Part shown: positions 1 to 5,629 of the stretch, one piece after another
Layout of the letters: each line of letters opens with the position of its first letter
Numbering within the stretch: the stretch's first letter is position 1
Source of the DNA: Candidatus Sifarchaeum marinoarchaea
GTDB taxonomy: Archaea; Asgardarchaeota; Sifarchaeia; Borrarchaeales; Borrarchaeaceae
Direction of reading: 5' to 3'
Assembly (NCBI GenBank): GCA_016294985.1
Contig: JAECRW010000067.1
Span: 1 to 8,046, forward strand
DNA: 8,046 nucleotides
Notes under the pieces: model-generated
The model's input: the letters and a program-made list of their open reading frames with translations, nothing else
What the model was told of the DNA's origin: nothing
Databases searched by the model: none
Made by a program: the position numbers and the translations under genes

Positions 1-419
1 ATTTCTGGCGGATAAATGTTATCTAAGTCGTCGGCTACTTTGATGATGTTGTCGGTGTTAGTGGGATAGTTCCATTCCGTGAACTGGAAGGGGACTCCCA
101 TTTCGTGAAGGCCAGAACTCAGTAGTGGTCCCCCCCAGTAGAGCATGGTGATGCAGTCTACCGGGAAACGTTCGTACAGTTTTCTGGTGAGTTCAACATT
201 CTTATCAACGTCGTCCAGTAAGTCAATCCAGCTGACGGACGGATCCACAAACTTAGGGTGGGTATTAGCGGCCACCATAATTGTGGGTACCCGATCTGGT
301 ACCTGGTTCAAATTGAATAGCAGAGTGCGTTCCAGTGGGCTAAGTTTAACTCCTAACCCGCGTAATTTATTCTTAAGTGATGCTTTAATGACTAATTTTA
401 AGAGTTTTAAAAGACCCAT
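1..419 (-). CDS. Uroporphyrinogen decarboxylase (URO-D)-family methyltransferase, N-terminal part
   Basis: The 139 visible codons have no stop and run off the left edge, so only the N-terminal third or so is present. The translation shows a URO-D-type start: a short basic helix, then ERTLLFNLNQVPDRVPTIMV, a conserved MLYWGGP stretch, and GLHEMGVPFQF around residues 105-115. In MtaA/CmuA-type members this barrel moves a methyl group between a corrinoid protein and a thiol or tetrahydropterin. The gene immediately upstream encodes a corrinoid protein, so a methyltransferase role is far more likely than haem synthesis. The ATG at 419 has a GGTG motif about 6 nt upstream. An in-frame ATG at 443 lacks one and would add 8 residues. 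The gap to the upstream gene is 43 nt, consistent with one operon. The substrate cannot be told from this fragment. Confidence 0.8.
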   Translation of the reverse strand, partial: MGLLKLLKLVIKASLKNKLRGLGVKLSPLERTLLFNLNQVPDRVPTIMVAANTHPKFVDPSVSWIDLLDDVDKNVELTRKLYERFPVDCITMLYWGGPLLSSGLHEMGVPFQFTEWNYPTNTDNIIKVADDLDNIYPPE

Positions 420-462
420 GATATACACCTTAATTTCTTTCATTAAGTAACTAGTTTGTAAG

Positions 463-1239
463 TTATTCGTTATTCAACTCCCAAGTATATCGTCCTGCCT
501 TGAGTAGAGTAACGGCCTGGACGGCTTCTTCGGCATTATTTCCGTATCCATCAGCGCCGATTTTTTTGGCGAATTTTCTCGTGACTGATGGGCCACCCAC
601 GATAATTTTAAACTGATAATGTTCTCGCAGCGGAGAGAGTGTCTGTATGGTCTGTTTTAGGGATATATTGGCCGTGGTATCCAGCCAAGCACTGAGTCCC
701 ACAAAGACTGGCTTATGCTCTTTAACGGCTTGCACAAATCTTTCGGCGGAGGTATCGACACCCAGGTTAATAACTTCATAACCGGCGCCTTCCAGAAACA
801 GTTCTACGATCTTAGGACCTATACTATGGACATCTCCAGCCACTGTTCCCAAGATGATTTTCTCCTTGTCCTTATCTAGCCCCTGGGCTTTTATTAGGGG
901 TTCAATGTTGCTTTTGATAATTTCCACGCAGCGGGCAGCCATCCATACGTCGGCGATGAAGATCTCTCGTGCGGAAAACAACTGGCCAGTGGTTTTCATG
1001 GCGTCAGTGATTATGTCGATAATTTTCAAGGGGTTGATATCGCCCTCCAGCAATTGAGACATGATGTCCTGAATTAAGTGCGACTCTCCTTTGATAATAG
1101 TGTCTCTCAAATGTTCATACAATTTAATTAATTCGAAACTATCACCATAAAATTTGGTCTCGTAGTTTAATGGTATATCCTTATGCGGACGTTTCAGGGT
1201 TTCATAGTCTTCGAGTGAAGAAAGAAAAGGTTTTCTCAA
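463..1239 (-). CDS. Corrinoid (B12)-binding methyltransferase protein, MtaC/MtbC type
   Basis: The 258-residue product has the two-part build of methyl-carrying corrinoid proteins. A helical cap domain lies at about residues 35-115 (FIADVWMAARCVEI is typical). A Rossmann-like B12 domain lies at about 125-245, with the lower-ligand motif DVHSIG at 136-141 (His138 should ligate cobalt), GLSAW at 181-185 and IIVGGPSV at 212-219. The cobalamin carries a methyl group between a substrate-specific methyltransferase and an acceptor methyltransferase, probably the URO-D protein encoded next. The start is a TTG at 1239; it is preferred because a strong GGAGGT lies 8 nt before it, whereas an ATG at 1247 abuts that motif and meets a stop after three codons. 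The first 25 or so residues extend beyond the usual cap, and the first 13 arise from a tandem duplication of the end of the upstream gene (see findings). Confidence 0.9.
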   Translation of the reverse strand: MRKPFLSSLEDYETLKRPHKDIPLNYETKFYGDSFELIKLYEHLRDTIIKGESHLIQDIMSQLLEGDINPLKIIDIITDAMKTTGQLFSAREIFIADVWMAARCVEIIKSNIEPLIKAQGLDKDKEKIILGTVAGDVHSIGPKIVELFLEGAGYEVINLGVDTSAERFVQAVKEHKPVFVGLSAWLDTTANISLKQTIQTLSPLREHYQFKIIVGGPSVTRKFAKKIGADGYGNNAEEAVQAVTLLKAGRYTWELNNE

Positions 1240-1260
1240 ATCGACATACCTCCAATTTGT

Positions 1261-2022
1261 TCAGGGTAATCGTCGGTTATGGAAAGTAAAGGCTTCCTCA
1301 AATCGACATACCTCCAGTTTGTTCAGAGTATTGAAAAGCTCATAAACCTCCAATAGGTCAATATTGAAGGGAGCATATAATTTCCATAAACTGAGGATGG
1401 TAATCTTGTTGTTGACCCCTTGCACCATGTTGGTAATCAGGTCCATAGGATAGTCGTTCACCAATTTTGAAGCGACTTCACCCCTCAAGACCTTGTCTTT
1501 TTGTTCAGGGGTCATAATCGGGATTTTAGTACCCGCCTGCTTCATAAGGTCAGACTTTTTCACAAAAAGGGGTTGTTGTTTCGGTTGTTTCAGGCGTTCC
1601 TTAATTTCCTGGGGAATTTCACATAACTTACGTAGTTCGTTCCGTAAATAGTGTGGGTCACCACCGGTGCGTCCCAACAGTTCGTCAGCTAGTTTGTTGG
1701 CCTCGCTCGTTGATATATCTTCCTCAATAATCAAGATCAGAATGTCTTTGGCATCGACGCCCTCTATAATTCTATTTCGGCGGGCAATCACCATTCGTTC
1801 TCCCTGTTTTTCTATGACATCAACATCGGTCTCTGCCAGCCCCATATGGAACTGTGCTAGAATAATTGGATCTTTCAGGGTTTCAATTATTTTGCTTTCG
1901 GAACATATACCCTCAAATGCAATGTAGGGTCCTGCCATAATATCGAATTTAATAAGCAATAGTGCTTTAATGCCACACTCGTGAAGGCTATAGGAATTGA
2001 AAAACAGGGTTTCACCGATCAT
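1261..2022 (-). CDS. Longin/roadblock-like protein with winged-helix-like C-terminus, possible GTPase partner
   Basis: No firm family name can be given from sequence alone. The first 115 or so residues alternate strands and helices in the style of longin/roadblock domains: ALLLIKFDIMAGPYIAFEGI, then a helix and a strand near VIARRNRIIEGV, then ILILIIEEDI. A charged linker rich in Lys and Gln follows at about residues 140-160. The last 60 or so residues (VNNKITILSLWKLYAPF, then LLEVYELFNTLNKLEVCRF) look like a winged helix. No signal peptide or membrane segment is seen. The start ATG overlaps the stop of the GTPase gene as ATGA, with AGGTG about 6 nt upstream, so translation is probably coupled. 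Longin and roadblock proteins are known partners or regulators of small GTPases (MglB with MglA is one case), so a regulatory pair is inferred. The last 62 bp are tandemly duplicated just downstream. Confidence 0.6.
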   Translation of the reverse strand: MIGETLFFNSYSLHECGIKALLLIKFDIMAGPYIAFEGICSESKIIETLKDPIILAQFHMGLAETDVDVIEKQGERMVIARRNRIIEGVDAKDILILIIEEDISTSEANKLADELLGRTGGDPHYLRNELRKLCEIPQEIKERLKQPKQQPLFVKKSDLMKQAGTKIPIMTPEQKDKVLRGEVASKLVNDYPMDLITNMVQGVNNKITILSLWKLYAPFNIDLLEVYELFNTLNKLEVCRFEEAFTFHNRRLP

Positions 2023-2576
2023 AATTCACACCTTTTTTCCGTTCTTTGTACTAACTCTAGAAAAGCTTCTTGTACATTGTCACCAGTTACCGCTGAAGTA
2101 GGAAATATTAATTTAGGATCGCTAATTTCCAAATGATTAGCTATCATTTCTGGATGTAAGGAGTTAGGCAAATCCTTTTTATTGGCACACACAACATAAG
2201 GTAGACGTAATTCACCTACAATTAACTGGTGTATGTTCTTGGCAACCGCTAAACTTTCCTTATTGGAGGCATCAATGATTAAAAAAGCGCCACTTGCACC
2301 TTTCCACCATAGTTTCCATAGTGGCTGATACCGTTGTTGTCCTCCCAGTTCCCAGTTAACGTAACACTTGCCATTTTTCAAAGGAACCTTGTAAAACGCA
2401 ACTCCTGGCGTAGGAGTATACATACCAGCAGACTTTAGCGCAGTTTCCTCAACAATGCATTCAAGACATGATCCAAATGTGCTTTTTCCGGCTCCTGCTG
2501 GGCCCATAAGCAAAAATTTCAGCACTTTTTCTTGTACACCAGTAACCTTGGTAGTAGATGATTGGGTAACTCCCAT
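2019..2576 (-). CDS. Arf-like small GTPase
   Basis: The 185-residue protein has all five G-motifs: G1 GPAGAGKS (25-32), G2 around Thr56 (TPTPG), G3 WELGGQQ (75-81), G4 NKKD (132-135) and G5 TSA (160-162). The G3 form W-x-x-GGQ, with PLW four residues later, is diagnostic of the Arf/Arl/SRbeta group; Gln80 matches the catalytic Gln of Arf. One oddity is Glu76 where Arf proteins have Asp. The product starts MGVTQSS, with Gly2 and Ser6 placed as in N-myristoylated Arfs. There is no C-terminal CaaX box. The ATG at 2576 has GGTG 8 nt upstream and a TATA-like box before it, so this is probably the first gene of the operon. The stop overlaps the next gene by 4 bp. It is presumably a GDP/GTP switch for the operon's other products; its target is unknown. 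Confidence 0.9.
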   Translation of the reverse strand: MGVTQSSTTKVTGVQEKVLKFLLMGPAGAGKSTFGSCLECIVEETALKSAGMYTPTPGVAFYKVPLKNGKCYVNWELGGQQRYQPLWKLWWKGASGAFLIIDASNKESLAVAKNIHQLIVGELRLPYVVCANKKDLPNSLHPEMIANHLEISDPKLIFPTSAVTGDNVQEAFLELVQRTEKRCEL

Positions 2577-2608
2577 TAACAGTTCACCACTGACTTTTGA
2601 TAGTGATC

Positions 2609-2616
2609 TATTTAAA
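2609..2616 (-). promoter_or_regulatory. TATA-like box for the GTPase operon
   Basis: On the minus strand the sequence reads TTTAAATA. It lies about 36 bp upstream of the GTPase start codon, which would put transcription start some 10 nt before the ATG, just in front of or within the GGTG motif. The BRE is weak. This is a position-based call only. Confidence 0.35.
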
Positions 2617-2849
2617 GTCCGCGTTTTTGTACACCAGCTTTCGCTTCTTCACTGGAGCAAAAATATGTCGAGGATTACTCTCTAAATTCATGCTATAACA
2701 AGAAAGATTTTAGAAAAAAATGCACTTGTTTAAAGTTTTGTGAAGGCATTATGCCAGTTAACAACAAACTGAAAGGAAAAAACCTTTGAGAATTTTCACA
2801 TAAGTAAGTGCCTATTACCTATATGGAGGTTCAGTCAGAAAAGAAAAAG
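2617..2849. other. Divergent intergenic region without a recognised gene
   Basis: This stretch separates the GTPase operon (minus) from the rpoD operon (plus). It is AT-rich and has no tRNA, no C/D-box pattern and no ORF with homology that I recognise. It contains a 27-codon minus-strand ORF from ATG 2691 to TAG 2608, without a Shine-Dalgarno motif, and a small AAAGG/CCTTT inverted repeat near 2770-2790. The genes rps13, rps4 and rps11, which often precede rpoD in archaea, are not here. Confidence 0.5.
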
Positions 2850-2857
2850 TTATAAAT
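2845..2857 (+). promoter_or_regulatory. BRE and TATA-like box for the rpoD operon
   Basis: A purine run (AAAAAG) followed by TTATAAAT at 2850-2857 is the best archaeal-type promoter upstream of rpoD. Transcription would begin near 2880, leaving a leader of about 140 nt before the rpoD start codon. A 5-bp inverted repeat AACCC/GGGTT (2983-3002) sits just ahead of the GGTG motif at 3009-3012. Confidence 0.45.
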
Positions 2858-3022
2858 CTTTGATGCTTGCTACCAAAATGCGAAAAGGCGAATCAAAAAA
2901 TCTCATTTCTTAAAGAAAAAGAATTTGAAAGATTTACATCTCAACATTGATAAGCCAATCAAAGACGCATACATTTATTAGCAACCCCTTTCTTCATGGG
3001 TTTACTTCGGTGAGATATTGTT

Positions 3023-3874
3023 ATGAATGTCCAGATACTTGAACAAACGCCTGATATGTTACGATTTATACTAGAAGATGTGGATGCCTCTTTTGCAAAT
3101 GCTCTCAGAAGAATTATGATAGCGGAGGTTCCTACTCTCGCAATAGAAGATGTTATAATTATAGAAAACACCTCAGCGTTATATGATGAAATACTAGCTC
3201 ATAGGTTAGGATTAATACCCCTTAAGACTGACCTTGAATCCTTCGTATTACCACAGGATTGTGGATGCGGAGGTACTAATTGTCCGAGATGTTCGGTAAC
3301 CCTGACCTTAGTAAAAGAGGCAAAAGAAATAGATACGCAAGATGATAGTGTAATAGTGTATTCAGGGGATCTAATATCACAGGATCCTGAAGTTGTCCCA
3401 GTAAATGATTTAATACCCCTTGTTAAACTTGATAAAGGACATCGCACAGAATTAGAAGCAATTGCGCAATTAGGAAAAGGAAAAACACATGCAAAATGGC
3501 AACCAGTTGCGACTTGCTCCTATAAATATATACCAATAATCGATTTGAACACACAGGAATGTACAGTGTGTGGTGACTGTGTAGAAAGTTGTCCACAAAA
3601 CATTCTTAAAATAGAAGAAAACAGGCTTACAATTCAAAACATGCTAGATTGTATTTTATGTAAATTATGCGAGGATACATGTGATTTTAATGCGATAAAA
3701 GTACGCTGGGACAACAGAATTTTTGCATTTGTTTTAGAATCCACTGGTGCGCTGCCTACTGAAAAAATTATTAAAAAGGCCATTGAAATACTCCAAGAGA
3801 AAGCTGCAACATTCAAAGCAGAAATAGAATTAATTCAAGAAGGTGAAAAGAGTGAAGGTTACAGGCCCAACTAA
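3023..3874 (+). CDS. rpoD: DNA-directed RNA polymerase subunit D (Rpo3) with iron-sulfur domain
   Basis: The 283-residue product is the archaeal counterpart of Rpb3 and of one bacterial alpha subunit; with subunit L it nucleates RNA polymerase assembly. The alpha-like dimerisation region is clear near the N-terminus (FANALRRIMIAEVPTLAIED, then NTSALYDEILAHRLGLIPLKTD, residues 24-70). Cys80, Cys82, Cys87 and Cys90, followed by SVTLTL, match the zinc site of eukaryotic Rpb3. An inserted ferredoxin-like domain has two complete C-x2-C-x2-C-x3-C sets, at residues 180, 183, 186, 190 and 210, 213, 216, 220, so two [4Fe-4S] clusters are possible. GGTG lies 10 nt before the ATG. It is the first gene of a plus-strand operon and its 3' end overlaps rpl18e. 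Confidence 0.97.
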   Translation: MNVQILEQTPDMLRFILEDVDASFANALRRIMIAEVPTLAIEDVIIIENTSALYDEILAHRLGLIPLKTDLESFVLPQDCGCGGTNCPRCSVTLTLVKEAKEIDTQDDSVIVYSGDLISQDPEVVPVNDLIPLVKLDKGHRTELEAIAQLGKGKTHAKWQPVATCSYKYIPIIDLNTQECTVCGDCVESCPQNILKIEENRLTIQNMLDCILCKLCEDTCDFNAIKVRWDNRIFAFVLESTGALPTEKIIKKAIEILQEKAATFKAEIELIQEGEKSEGYRPN

Positions 3875-4214
3875 TCCTAATGTGCAGTCTATAAGAAGAT
3901 ACCTTCGTAGAAGTGCACATAAATGGCATGCCAAAATATGGAAAGATATAGATAACCATTTACAAAAGCCTCGAAGAAGTAGTGTTCAGGTCAATCTTAG
4001 CAAGATTAGTCGACTTACGAAACAGGACGATGTAATAATCGTTCCAGGGAAAGTATTATCCACCGGCAAACTCTTACACCATGTTACTATTGCTGCTTTA
4101 AGTTTTTCTCGTCATGCAAAAGAAAAAATACTCTCTATCGGTGGTAAATGCCTTACTCTGAAAGAATTGATAAAACAAAATCCTAAGGGATCGAATATAA
4201 AAGTTATTACATAA
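3852..4214 (+). CDS. rpl18e: Large ribosomal subunit protein L18e
   Basis: The product is about 120 residues, the usual length for this archaeal/eukaryotic 50S protein. It opens MKVTGPTNPNVQSIRRYLRR, matching the common MKRTGPTNP start, and has VIIVPGKVLSTGKL and VTIAALSFS typical of the L15/L18e fold. I chose the GTG at 3852 over the GTG at 3843 because a GGTG motif at 3842-3845 is 6 nt upstream of the former and overlaps the latter, and because the family start fits. With this start the gene overlaps the end of rpoD by 23 bp, which suggests translational coupling. The operon order rpoD-rpl18e-rpl13-rps9 is standard for archaea. Confidence 0.95.
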   Translation: MKVTGPTNPNVQSIRRYLRRSAHKWHAKIWKDIDNHLQKPRRSSVQVNLSKISRLTKQDDVIIVPGKVLSTGKLLHHVTIAALSFSRHAKEKILSIGGKCLTLKELIKQNPKGSNIKVIT

Positions 4215-4234
4215 TTAAATTAATAATTATCAAT
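4213..4234 (+). promoter_or_regulatory. AT-only stretch, possible internal promoter
   Basis: The 59-nt gap between rpl18e and rpl13 begins with a run of A and T containing TTAAATTAATAATT, which resembles a TATA box. A start near 4250 would give a short leader with AGGTG (4262-4266) before the rpl13 ATG. AT-rich DNA makes such matches common, so this is weak. Confidence 0.2.
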
Positions 4235-4273
4235 TACTCCCTCGTGAGCAGAATCTTCTTTAGGTGATTTTAA

Positions 4274-4714
4274 ATGAATGAAATGGTCATAAACGCGGAA
4301 AATAAAATACTTGGGCGTTTATCAAGTTTAGTAGCGAAAAGACTACTTCTTGGTGATAAAATCAGCATAGTAAATGCAGAAAAAAGTATCATTACTGGTG
4401 ATCGGAAGAGTATTCTTGATAAGTATAAAAAAAGGTTACAAATAAGGACAGCAACAGCTCCATGGAAAGGACCACTTCATCCACGTATGCCTGACAGATT
4501 ACTTCGTCGCATAATACGTGGAATGTTACCTTGGGATACACCTCGCGGGAGAGCGGCATACAAAAGATTAAGAGTTTATATAGGCACACCAAACCACCTT
4601 AAAGAAGCCCCACAAGTGCCTTTACCTAAGACTGAATGTAAGACAATGCGAAAAAAGGTGTATCTCTCTGAAATATGTAGAGAAATTGGATGGTCACCTT
4701 TAAAGAGGGATTAA
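4274..4714 (+). CDS. rpl13: Large ribosomal subunit protein L13
   Basis: The 146-residue product is archaeal L13 (uL13), a 23S rRNA-binding protein of the large subunit. Recognisable parts are the N-terminal INAENKILGRLSSLVAKRLL, the INVxNAEK-like IVNAEKSIITGDR, then a basic stretch GPLHPRMPDRLLRRIIRGML and PWDTPRGRAAYKRLRVYIGTP. Length is normal for archaea. The ATG at 4274 has GGTG 7 nt upstream; an in-frame ATG at 4283 has worse spacing. Only one base separates its stop from the rps9 start codon, so it is co-transcribed with rps9. Confidence 0.96.
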   Translation: MNEMVINAENKILGRLSSLVAKRLLLGDKISIVNAEKSIITGDRKSILDKYKKRLQIRTATAPWKGPLHPRMPDRLLRRIIRGMLPWDTPRGRAAYKRLRVYIGTPNHLKEAPQVPLPKTECKTMRKKVYLSEICREIGWSPLKRD

Positions 4715-4715
4715 C

Positions 4716-5120
4716 ATGACTAAAGTTTTATTAACAACAGGAAAAAAGAAGGCGGCGATTGCTCGAGCTATAATAAGACAAGGTAACGGTAAAATAAGAA
4801 TAAATAAGATTCCCTTAGAGATATATGAACCAGAGTTATGTAGATGGAAGATTATGGAACCAGTGCTACTTGCTGGACCAGAAATTATCAATAAAATAGA
4901 TATAAATATAGATGTCAAAGGAGGAGGGTTAATGGGACAGACGGAGGCCGTTAGAACTGCCTTAGCAAAAGCTATTTCAGAATGGATCGACAAACCTGAA
5001 ATAAAACGAAAGTTCTTAGATTATGATCGAATGCTTCTTGTATCAGATGCTCGCAGAAAAGAACCTAAAAAATTTGGTGGAAGAGGTGCGAGACGGCGAT
5101 TCCAGAAATCCTATCGGTGA
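4716..5120 (+). CDS. rps9: Small ribosomal subunit protein S9
   Basis: The 134-residue product is archaeal S9 (uS9). It has the N-terminal TTGKKKAAIARAIIRQGNGK, the central DVKGGGLMGQTEAVRTALAKAI, and the basic C-terminal tail ending QKSYR, which reaches the P-site tRNA in ribosomes. The tail is complete and of normal length. A GAGG motif in the end of rpl13 lies about 7 nt upstream of the ATG. The stop codon is unusual: the last base of the Arg codon and the TGA (5117-5120) appear to belong to the end of an inserted IS200/IS605 element. Removing that element would give CGG TAA, so the protein is unchanged but the stop has been replaced and the native 3' region has been pushed 446 bp away. 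Confidence 0.96.
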   Translation: MTKVLLTTGKKKAAIARAIIRQGNGKIRINKIPLEIYEPELCRWKIMEPVLLAGPEIINKIDINIDVKGGGLMGQTEAVRTALAKAISEWIDKPEIKRKFLDYDRMLLVSDARRKEPKKFGGRGARRRFQKSYR

Positions 5121-5124
5121 ACTA

Positions 5125-5144
5125 CCCACAACTAAAACAGTGGG
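5125..5144 (-). repeat. Right-end hairpin of the IS element
   Basis: On the minus strand this is CCCAC-TGT-TTTA-GTT-GTGGG: a 5-bp stem base, weak inner pairing and a TTTA loop. TAGTTCAC follows and ends the element inside the rps9 stop region. In an intact element this hairpin would be the 3' part of the omega-RNA scaffold. Confidence 0.75.
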
Positions 5145-5395
5145 CTTCCTGCTTCTCCGACCGAACTTGCTGTGACCTAGGGAATACTATAGAGGTATTC
5201 CCCAGCCAGAGTAGAGGATTCAGTCTCCACAGGCTTAAAATCCCTACGTCCCGTAGGTAATGCTAAAGATCGCGATGCTATCGAATCGGAGTATGCACCT
5301 TGTCGGCAAGTGTGCGTATTATTCCTCCGAATGCGGGTGTTAGGTTTATCTGAGTAACTATAACCCCTACAAGGTCTCCACACCACTTCTATCAT
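5132..5395 (-). pseudogene. tnpB: 3' remnant of tnpB (omega-RNA region)
   Basis: A 72-codon open frame starts at 5395 and stops at a TAG at 5177-5179. Reading on in the same frame gives VTASSVGEAGSPLF and a second TAG at 5132-5134. The EAGSP ending directly over the right-end hairpin is typical of TnpB C-termini in IS200/IS605 elements. The upstream translation (for example DFKPVETESSTLAGEYL) resembles the poorly conserved tail of TnpB. No RuvC motifs and no zinc-finger cysteine pairs are present, so no nuclease is encoded. In intact elements this stretch also encodes the guide RNA scaffold (omega-RNA or reRNA), which may explain why it survives. The assignment rests on memory of TnpB ends, not on an alignment. 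Confidence 0.6.
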
Positions 5396-5523
5396 CCTAT
5401 CGGAAGTCTGATATCCCTGCCTTCCTCCCGATATTCATCAAGCTAAGATCGGCCAAAAACCTATTTAAGTGTTAGGGAGACCCCGTGATGAAAGTGATGA
5501 AATTAAACACTAAAGTAATTCAT

Positions 5524-5543
5524 CCCACCCCTAAAGGAGTGGG
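5524..5543 (-). repeat. Left-end hairpin of the IS element
   Basis: On the minus strand this is CCCAC-TCC-TTTA-GGG-GTGGG: eight pairs, one of them a wobble, around a TTTA loop. It lies 19 nt inside the proposed element start and matches the right-end hairpin in stem base and loop. Confidence 0.75.
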
Positions 5544-5590
5544 CTTTCTTGCTTAGCTACATGTAAAATGAGACTTGAGATTCTAATGAA

Positions 5591-5616
5591 GCCCGAAAAG
5601 GGCGAATTTGTTTTTT
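5591..5616 (+). terminator. Hairpin plus T-run, probable terminator of the rpoD-rps9 operon
   Basis: GCCC-GAAAA-GGGC (5591-5603) is followed by a T-rich tract ending in six T (5611-5616). Before the IS insertion it would have lain about 30 nt after the rps9 stop. It now lies about 470 nt away, so the operon transcript probably runs through the element. Confidence 0.5.
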
Positions 5617-5618
5617 AT

Positions 5619-5627
5619 AAAAAAGGC
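5619..5627 (-). terminator. T-run terminator of the exosome operon
   Basis: On the minus strand GCC is followed by six T within a few bases of the rrp42 stop. Oligo-T tracts of this kind end transcription in archaea. The site is convergent with the plus-strand hairpin terminator. Confidence 0.4.
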
Positions 5628-5629
5628 TA

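Larger units (their letters stand above)
5117..5562 (-). mobile_element. Non-autonomous IS200/IS605 (IS608-like) element, tnpA and most of tnpB deleted
   Basis: Read on the minus strand, both ends carry a 20-nt hairpin of the same design, CCCAC-NNN-TTTA-GNN-GTGGG, in direct orientation (5543 to 5524 and 5144 to 5125). Subterminal hairpins in direct orientation without inverted terminal repeats are characteristic of IS200/IS605 ends, and IS608 has a closely similar pattern. The left end follows a TTAC (minus strand, 5566-5563), the IS608-type target, with 19 nt to the hairpin. The right end finishes TAGTTCAC 8 nt after its hairpin. Joining the flanks restores CGG TAA at the end of rps9, which fixes the boundaries well. 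Inside there is only the 3' tail of a tnpB gene, so the element cannot move by itself. Activity in trans is unknown. Confidence 0.75.

Noticed and set aside
145..450. 101-codon plus-strand ORF
   Set aside because: It is the antisense shadow of the URO-D-type gene, whose minus-strand translation has clear family similarity.
2959..3171. 70-codon minus-strand ORF over the start of rpoD
   Set aside because: It is antisense to well-conserved rpoD coding sequence and has no recognisable features.
3843..3851. Upstream GTG start for rpl18e
   Set aside because: It overlaps the Shine-Dalgarno motif that serves the GTG at 3852, and the family start MKxTGPTNP fits 3852.
5121..5629. CRISPR array or tRNA gene in the gap after rps9
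   Set aside because: The two similar hairpins are about 400 bp apart with no regular spacing, and no cloverleaf was seen; the IS200/IS605 explanation accounts for the structure.
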